Of a stretch of DNA of 48,198 nucleotides, positions 42,933-48,198 are shown piece after piece. Below the pieces are notes generated by a model. That model did no database searches and was not told the origin of the DNA. It saw only the letters and a list, made by a program, of their open reading frames with translations. This DNA is from Oscillospiraceae bacterium (GTDB taxonomy: Bacteria > Bacillota > Clostridia > UMGS1810). Positions within the stretch are counted from its first letter, which is position 1, and each line of letters opens with the position of its first letter. The position numbers and the translations under genes were made by a program. The stretch covers positions 1-48,198 of the forward strand of contig JAJXRJ010000016.1 in NCBI GenBank assembly GCA_021629085.1, written 5' to 3'.

Positions 42933-44423
42933 CTAGTTTGTTAAGTTCTGGTAGATACTAAGCGCACGGTAGAACATGGTCATAGCCTCTGCCCTGCTCA
43001 CTGCCAGGCCTGGCCGGAAAGAGCCGTCCTCATAGCCGACGATAATGCCAAGGTCTGCTGCTTTTGCAACATAGGGCGCCGACCAGGTAATTTGATCTGC
43101 ATCGCTAAATCCCGAAACATCGGGATCGGTTGCCGCGCCAAACCCAAAGGTATTGACAATCAGAGCGGCAAGCTCTTCCCTGCTCATATTGTTTTTCGGC
43201 CGGAAGGTGTTGTCCTCCGGATAGCCGCGCACCATCTGGTTTTGATGATTGTAGCCGGCAGAAATATAGGGCTTCGCCCACTCTGCAATGTCTGCTTCAT
43301 CGGCAAACGGGATGTCATACGTGGTAGGCAGCGTTAAACCATATGCGCCAACCGAAATTTTTGCCGCCTCTTCTCTGGTGATATAGCCATCCGGCAGCAC
43401 CACCGCTTTACCGTTTGCATCCTTATAATACCCGCTGATGATGCCCTTGTCGTACATTTCACGCACATAGGGATATTCCCAATCGTTGGTTGCAATGTCG
43501 CTAAAAGGATTGCTTCCCGTAACAGGGGGCACAAGCGGATCAACCTGCTCTTTCACCGTCACCGTATAATCTTGCGTTGTGCGGTTAGAAGCAGTTACAG
43601 TATAAACAACCGGGTTTGTAAAGTCCTGCTCCTCGCCGCTTCTTGGCGAAACACTGCGGCCCGTAAAACGAATGGTAGGCTTCAGATTGGTCAAATCCGT
43701 CCCCTTTGGCACGGTAACAGACACCGTTTTGGATGCTTCATCAATCGTTCCCTTTGCAATAGGCTTTAAGTTTTCAAACGCAAAATAGGTAATACGCTTT
43801 ACAGATGAAGTGGACCCCGAGCCGCTGCCGTTATATGAAGAGCCATCCACATATATTTCCAGCGTATCAGCATTTAAGCAGAACTTGTTATCCGCAACAT
43901 TTTCAAACCCAGTCCGCACATAGCTGTCGTCCAGCCAAATTTCCGCGTTACCGGAAGAAGTTGCTTCAAAGTCAATCCAAATCAGCTCAAATAAACCAGT
44001 ATCCTCATTTTTTGTAATTGCATCGTCATTGTCATTTTTCATAACGGCAACTGAAAAATCAATGATTTGATCGCCGTTATTTTCAAATATCAAACTGTCG
44101 GTCATCTGATCTGCATCTTCTGCCGAACCGGGGTCGGGCAGCTGTGACAAATCGGCATTGCCCAAATATCCGGAATCCACAATTTGCAGATTGTCGCTAA
44201 ACCCGCCCAGCAAATGAAATGCAGTGATGATTTCAGCCGAATCCTCTTCCACAGAAAAATATACGCGGAATGTATCGCCCCGCTCAACTTCTGTTTCATT
44301 CGCAGAAATCACACCGGATATCTTCGCATATCCGCTGTAAGAGGTGGATGCCGGAGCGGCAAAAACAGCAGTGGCAGAAAATATTAAAATGACAGTCAAT
44401 AAAAGAGAAATTATTTTCTTCAT
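42933..44423 (-). CDS. Secreted cohesin-like / Ig-like / triple SLH surface protein
   Basis: 496 residues. Signal peptide (1-23), cohesin-like beta-sandwich (about 38-192; VERGDTFRVYFSVEED, LFELIWIDFEATSSGNAEIW), a bacterial Ig-like module of the DUF5018 type (about 208-291; TNLKPTIRFTGRSVSP to TQDYTVTV), then three SLH domains (about 304-360, 371-427, 437-488). Paralogue of the gene below it: the last SLH halves share DADQITWSAPYVAKA and LIVNTFGFG exactly, while the middle differs (Ig module here, Gly/Ser/Arg repeats there). Exported by Sec and held on wall polymer. GGAAGGTG precedes ATG 44423. Confidence 0.82.
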   Translation of the reverse strand: MKKIISLLLTVILIFSATAVFAAPASTSYSGYAKISGVISANETEVERGDTFRVYFSVEEDSAEIITAFHLLGGFSDNLQIVDSGYLGNADLSQLPDPGSAEDADQMTDSLIFENNGDQIIDFSVAVMKNDNDDAITKNEDTGLFELIWIDFEATSSGNAEIWLDDSYVRTGFENVADNKFCLNADTLEIYVDGSSYNGSGSGSTSSVKRITYFAFENLKPIAKGTIDEASKTVSVTVPKGTDLTNLKPTIRFTGRSVSPRSGEEQDFTNPVVYTVTASNRTTQDYTVTVKEQVDPLVPPVTGSNPFSDIATNDWEYPYVREMYDKGIISGYYKDANGKAVVLPDGYITREEAAKISVGAYGLTLPTTYDIPFADEADIAEWAKPYISAGYNHQNQMVRGYPEDNTFRPKNNMSREELAALIVNTFGFGAATDPDVSGFSDADQITWSAPYVAKAADLGIIVGYEDGSFRPGLAVSRAEAMTMFYRALSIYQNLTN

Positions 44424-44475
44424 GTGCAGTTCACCTTCCCATATCTGTTAAACATTGACAGTTTGCCGCCTTTAG

Positions 44476-44507
44476 CCAAAAAGAGCAGATCTCACTGCTC
44501 TTTTTGG
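44476..44507 (-). terminator. Hairpin downstream of the cohesin-like/dockerin-like protein gene
   Basis: Perfect 13-bp stem CCAAAAAGAGCAG / CTGCTCTTTTTGG with T-run. The arm AAAAAGAGCAG is the same as in the hairpin at 42890-42919, consistent with the duplication having carried the terminator along. Confidence 0.78.
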
Positions 44508-44533
44508 AAAAGCGGTATCAAAACCGTGTGAAA

Positions 44534-46903
44534 TTACTCAGCAAGCAAACCGTCTGCGCCAACTTTCTGTCCTTTTAACAGTTCAAAGTTGTAAACAACG
44601 GTTCCAACATCATAGCGGTTGATGGTTCCAGCACCGTCTGCCGTGTAGATATCATACACATCCGAAACCGCATCGCCATATGCGCCAATGACGTTTGCAA
44701 CATCATCCATATCGATAATGTTTTCAGAAAGTGCATTCTCTGCACGGTTGTTATCGCCCGCATAGATGGTGTTGAGCGGCTGGCCGTTTTCATAGGTTGT
44801 TCCGCCGGTCACAGTAAAGACATTGTTCTCAGCGTCAAACGCCACGGTAACCTCTACAGCCGCTTTGGTATAGCCCGCCACATCCAATGTGATGGTATAG
44901 GTGCCTGCCGGCAGTCTCAAATTTGTGATATTAATGGTCTTGTGGTTATTGTCAACCGAAACAGTGCTATCCAGTTCAACTGCTGCACCGTCAGCATCGG
45001 TTACGGTCAAGCCATCAATAAACTTATCTGCTGCATCGCTCACAGAGCCCAAAGTCGAAATTTTGAACGCCGCATTTACGCTTCCCGTGGTGGGAATTTC
45101 TACAATGTCCACTTCAACCGGGTTGCCATAGTATGCGTTTAAGGGGCCAAAGTCGTCGCCTTCAATGGTTTCAAGCGTGCCATCCACTGCCTCAACCACT
45201 TCGATTGCAGCAACAGTGCCTGCTGTGCTTGCAGCGGTGTCAAACGTCAGTTTAAACAGTTCATTTCCAGGATTGCGGCCCGCTTCGCCCGAGAAGGAGA
45301 AGTCAACCACAACTTCACCTGCGGTGGATGTATCCGCATCCAGCACCGTATAGCCCGCGCCGCCATCTGCCGATACAAACGCAACATTTTCATAGGTCAC
45401 TTTAATTTTACCGCCGGAAACAAGAATATCAGGATCAATTCCGTCTGCATACACGGTTGCAGTGATGGTTTCGCCAACCGCAACTTCTTCTGCATTGGCT
45501 TTCACTTCCAGCGTAATCTGATCGCCAACCTTGTAGGACAGCACTTTGCCGGAGCCATCCGGGAAGGTAACAGTGATTTTTCTTGTCGTGTCATCCACCG
45601 AAATGGTGCATTCCGAATTGTCAATGGATTCAGTGGCTACAAATTTATCGTTCACCATTTTGTCAGCGGTCACTTTCACAGCTGCCAGGATGGTTGCTTC
45701 GTCCACACCGTCCGGGAATTTTTCCGGATCCATCGTGGCATTGTAATTGACGTATTCCACATCCTCATAGAGGGTGAAGTTTGCCGTCATTTCGCCGCCG
45801 GCCGCATAGACATCTTTAAAGGTAACAACAACCTCACCAGTCATTGCGTCGGTATCTCTGGTCACCTTTACCTCATAGCCGCTGGCAGGAACCGTTACAG
45901 TTCCTTCCGACACGCCGTCAACCAATTTTTCCGCCGTAACGGTGAGGTAGGAAAGAATCACGTCGTCTGTCACGTCTGTGCGGAAGTTATTTTCGGTTAA
46001 CGTCACATTAAAGTTATCATAAGTGGTAACCGCCTGTGTAATCGTGTAAGGAATGGTTAACGTTTCGCCGTCAATGACAACGGTAACAGTGCCGTTTTCC
46101 GCAGCGATAGAGGTCGCTTCATCCGTCACATCTTCAGAAGCAGTCACTTCGCCGTCAGTCAGCGTCTTTTTGGTTACGATAACAGCCGCTTCCGCTTCTG
46201 CATCGGTCGCAAATTCGCTGGTGCCGCCCGCAAACGAAAGTTCGTATTCATATGTAACAACCGGGCCGGCTGCGCCAACGGTGAGCGTGCCGCCTTCCAT
46301 GGGAATATTAGAATTAACCGGCGCGCCGCTTCTGGACGCTTCGCCAATACGGACTTCTGACAAAGTAGGTGTTACACCAACAGAAGTTCCATCTGCAAGG
46401 CCATCATTGACCTTTACTTCAATTTTTAAAAGATCTACATCTCTTACTTCGCCAAAATTTTCATATGGGGCTTTTTTATTGATTCCATTTAACTCTGGCT
46501 TAGAGATGTCTTTCGAAACCGACAACTGTGCGTGAGTAGATGTTACTTCTTTCATAACGTTCGTCGGAATTTCAAATTTGCTCATCGCAGAATCCTCTGC
46601 AAACAGAGCAGTAATATCGCTTTTTGTGCCGACAAAGGTCATATTAGACGCGTCAACTTCCATATTAAAGGAAGCAAAAGTTGAAACATTTTTTAACGAA
46701 ACAACCATATACGCCTCTTGCCCTGCGGTAAAGCTGGTCAGCTCCGTGCCTTGGTCATCTACAAACGAGATTACAACACGCTCATCACCCGTCGGTTCTA
46801 CTACACCTTCTATGGGCGCAGCAAAAACTGCCGGAATGCATACTGTAGACACAAGGAACGCAAACATGACCGCTAAGCTAATTGCTTTTTTGCACATTTT
46901 CAT
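44534..46903 (-). CDS. Large secreted protein: cohesin-like, repeated beta modules, dockerin-like end
   Basis: 789 residues from ATG 46903, which lies 6 nt after GGAGG; an in-frame extension upstream has no site. Signal peptide (1-29, ending VFAAP). Then: a cohesin-like beta-sandwich (about 40-211); three copies of an unrecognised 70-85-residue beta module (about 216-288, 293-378, 383-459), each starting near VxTY/VNY and ending in a predicted strand; a second cohesin-like domain (about 461-600, VAVGETITATVYADG); a carboxypeptidase-regulatory-like fold (about 608-688, LPAGTYTITLDVAGY); and a C-terminal dockerin-like pair (about 715-775, IIDMDDVANVIGAYG and INRYDVGTVVYNF). The dockerin calcium loops are degenerate. 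No enzyme domain. It has no SLH, so it must be held by partners or be free. Second gene of the surface operon. Confidence 0.78.
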   Translation of the reverse strand: MKMCKKAISLAVMFAFLVSTVCIPAVFAAPIEGVVEPTGDERVVISFVDDQGTELTSFTAGQEAYMVVSLKNVSTFASFNMEVDASNMTFVGTKSDITALFAEDSAMSKFEIPTNVMKEVTSTHAQLSVSKDISKPELNGINKKAPYENFGEVRDVDLLKIEVKVNDGLADGTSVGVTPTLSEVRIGEASRSGAPVNSNIPMEGGTLTVGAAGPVVTYEYELSFAGGTSEFATDAEAEAAVIVTKKTLTDGEVTASEDVTDEATSIAAENGTVTVVIDGETLTIPYTITQAVTTYDNFNVTLTENNFRTDVTDDVILSYLTVTAEKLVDGVSEGTVTVPASGYEVKVTRDTDAMTGEVVVTFKDVYAAGGEMTANFTLYEDVEYVNYNATMDPEKFPDGVDEATILAAVKVTADKMVNDKFVATESIDNSECTISVDDTTRKITVTFPDGSGKVLSYKVGDQITLEVKANAEEVAVGETITATVYADGIDPDILVSGGKIKVTYENVAFVSADGGAGYTVLDADTSTAGEVVVDFSFSGEAGRNPGNELFKLTFDTAASTAGTVAAIEVVEAVDGTLETIEGDDFGPLNAYYGNPVEVDIVEIPTTGSVNAAFKISTLGSVSDAADKFIDGLTVTDADGAAVELDSTVSVDNNHKTINITNLRLPAGTYTITLDVAGYTKAAVEVTVAFDAENNVFTVTGGTTYENGQPLNTIYAGDNNRAENALSENIIDMDDVANVIGAYGDAVSDVYDIYTADGAGTINRYDVGTVVYNFELLKGQKVGADGLLAE

Positions 46904-46982
46904 GTTTTTCCTCCTATATCCGATATTAAAATTGTAACCGCCCAAACAAGCTGAGCGCGCTTCCTGAGAAGTAAAAGATAAT

Positions 46983-47010
46983 CTTACGGGAGGAGCTACC
47001 CTCCCGTAAG
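46983..47010 (-). terminator. Hairpin downstream of the first dockerin protein gene
   Basis: Perfect 11-bp stem CTTACGGGAGG / CCTCCCGTAAG, loop 6 nt. On the minus strand only a weak T-rich run (ATTATCTTTTA) follows, so it may be a leaky terminator or an mRNA-stabilising end. No convincing promoter precedes the next gene. Confidence 0.6.
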
Positions 47011-47019
47011 CATTTGGTT

Positions 47020-48021
47020 TTAAGCTGCCAAAGCACCGGTTACGTCGTTATAGTCGTTCATATCTACAACGCCGTCACCATTTGCATCACCAGTTAGAGG
47101 ATAGGTCATGGTTACGTCTTTTGTAATCATTGCACCGTCTACAACTGTTGCGCCGGCGGTATAGGTTGTCAGCCGGTCGGTATAGAGCTCGCCGCCATCT
47201 TCATAAATGTCTGCACCAACCACAATGATGGTGTAGGAGCCAGCCGCAATTTCCAGTTCATAGTCGCCATTTTCATCCGCCATCGCTGCACCGGCAATTT
47301 GGCTAGCGGCATTATCCCAGGCAATCACTGCCGCATGTGCAACCGGGAAGTCATATTCTGTGATTATGTTGCCTGCAATCCCGGTTTTGCCGCCGGGTAC
47401 TGCGATGGTATAGTTAAATGTCTCGATAACGCTGCCATCTACCGTTACGGTGATGGTTTTTGCGGTTGTATCCTGCACAATGCCGCCCGCTGCCGAAACT
47501 TCAGATGTGATATCTTCTTTCACGCCATCGGTGGTTTTATAAACCTTTACAGCCGCCAGTGCATCTGCGTCCGACGCGAACACACTGCCGGTTATTTCCG
47601 CACTGTATGTAACCGAGGGGGTCGGGGTGGAACCATCCAGGTTCACCGTTTCGCTAAATTTTACAGCAACCGGAGAGCTGGTGCCGCCAATAAACACGTT
47701 TACAGCATCGCTGCCAACGGCCGTTGCACGGGCGTCCACAGGCATTTCAAACGTGTAGGTTGCCTCGGTCATGGTAACCTGATCAACATAGACAATGTCA
47801 TCGTCAGCAAGCGTTGCAAGATCTTCCGCAGTGGCAATGGAGCTGTCCACAACCAGGACAGAAGCTTCTTCTCCCGCCTCATATCCATCAATTTCAACGG
47901 TCAGGATACCATCGGCATAGGTTGCATCCGTAACACTGATGTCGCCGGCCGCCATGCAGGGCAGGGCTGCCATTAAAGCGATTACCGTCAATGCAATGGC
48001 TCTTGTAATCATTTTTCTCAT
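47020..48021 (-). CDS. Secreted protein ending in a single dockerin segment
   Basis: 333 residues from ATG 48021 (GGAGA upstream). Signal peptide (1-25, PCMAAG). Then: an N-terminal beta-rich domain (about 26-130), one copy (137-206) of the same module found three times in the next gene (compare VTYSAEITG with VTYEYELSFAGG, and NYTI with PYTI at the ends), a carboxypeptidase-regulatory-like fold (about 213-307), and a single dockerin segment at the end (311-331, GDANGDGVVDMNDYNDVTGA) with a complete calcium loop: D312, N314, D316, D323. Type I dockerins normally have two such segments; here the chain stops two residues after the first. First gene of the surface operon; it should bind a cohesin-like partner. 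Confidence 0.8.
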   Translation of the reverse strand: MRKMITRAIALTVIALMAALPCMAAGDISVTDATYADGILTVEIDGYEAGEEASVLVVDSSIATAEDLATLADDDIVYVDQVTMTEATYTFEMPVDARATAVGSDAVNVFIGGTSSPVAVKFSETVNLDGSTPTPSVTYSAEITGSVFASDADALAAVKVYKTTDGVKEDITSEVSAAGGIVQDTTAKTITVTVDGSVIETFNYTIAVPGGKTGIAGNIITEYDFPVAHAAVIAWDNAASQIAGAAMADENGDYELEIAAGSYTIIVVGADIYEDGGELYTDRLTTYTAGATVVDGAMITKDVTMTYPLTGDANGDGVVDMNDYNDVTGALAA

Positions 48022-48098
48022 AATCTTTTCTCCATCTCCTTCCAAATTTTAACAACAACTTGGGCGTTTGCCCAGCCAAACCACCAAACCTCTTTCAA
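48018..48098 (-). CDS. Possible Trp-rich leader peptide
   Basis: A 26-codon open frame starts at TTG 48098, 6 nt after AAAGGAG. Its TGA overlaps the ATG of the dockerin gene (ATGA). The peptide begins MKEVWWFGWANAQ and has four Trp in 26 residues. Within it TGGGC / GCCCA (48061-48074) can form a small hairpin. It could be a translationally coupled leader peptide or a chance frame; an ATG is lacking. Confidence 0.35.
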   Translation of the reverse strand: MKEVWWFGWANAQVVVKIWKEMEKRL

Positions 48099-48151
48099 AA
48101 ACCACTCCTTTGCTTATGATGATTTTAAAAATTCGACACTTATACATATTT

Positions 48152-48180
48152 ATTATAAATGTTTGGCCTTGTTTTTTCAA
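48152..48180 (-). promoter_or_regulatory. SigA promoter of the surface-protein operon
   Basis: TTGAAA (48175-48180), 17 nt, perfect TATAAT (48152-48157) on the minus strand. The expected leader is about 125 nt. It is the only strong promoter found for the four genes below. Confidence 0.78.
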
Positions 48181-48198
48181 TATGTATTTCAAATATAT

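Noticed and set aside
48055..48080. GGGCAAAC motif in the surface-operon leader considered as a c-di-GMP riboswitch
   Set aside because: Only this common string matches; the second conserved half and the tetraloop stems of that riboswitch are not present.

Overview
The window is a piece of a Gram-positive anaerobe chromosome, most likely class Clostridia. The signs are an SLH-domain surface anchoring system, RNase Y, a PrsA-type foldase, a SpoIIIE/FtsK translocase, an AraC/GH38 pair, TTG/GTG starts with strong GGAGG ribosome sites, and SigA-type promoters (TTGACA-N17-TATAAT). No rRNA, tRNA, insertion sequence, prophage or CRISPR array was seen. I cannot name the genus from sequence alone.

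Layout: (1) 15-4464, minus strand: yihY-nifS-thiI-cinA, with cysteine desulfurase and ThiI forming a sulfur-transfer pair. (2) 4561-11191, plus strand: rho-ftsK/spoIIIE-ygiQ-folD, ending in a terminator. (3) 11216-13806: rny behind a long folded leader, then a small lipoprotein gene. (4) 13812-18204: a small membrane protein gene and a GH38 alpha-mannosidase on the minus strand, divergent from an AraC regulator. (5) 18208-23390: secA-prfB-foldase, joining protein export, a programmed-frameshift RF2 gene and an extracytoplasmic parvulin; then a secreted copper-amine-oxidase-N-like protein gene. (6) 25096-26520, minus strand: a mannonate-dehydratase-like gene preceded by the compressed remains of three other sugar-acid genes, still behind a consensus promoter. 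(7) 26581-34470: rpoB-rpoC, standing apart from the usual ribosomal protein genes, with a long leader. (8) 34555-39451: uvrB-uvrA, divergent from murC and a GNAT acetyltransferase gene. (9) 41522-48180, minus strand: four exported proteins in a row.

The last block is the accessory part and the best candidate for an undescribed system. Its promoter-proximal gene encodes a protein ending in a single calcium-loop dockerin segment. The second has cohesin-like domains, a repeated beta module shared with the first, and a degenerate dockerin-like end. The third and fourth are tandem-duplicated proteins with an N-terminal cohesin-like domain and three C-terminal SLH domains. Hairpins lie between all four genes, so one upstream promoter with stepwise attenuation is plausible. 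I infer a small wall-anchored protein complex assembled by cohesin-dockerin-like contacts, without any recognisable catalytic domain inside the window.

Several starts were moved from the longest open frame on ribosome-site evidence: rho, rpoB, uvrB, murC, secA, the GNAT gene, the lipoprotein, and the two dockerin-like proteins. yihY appears to start at a non-standard ATC codon.
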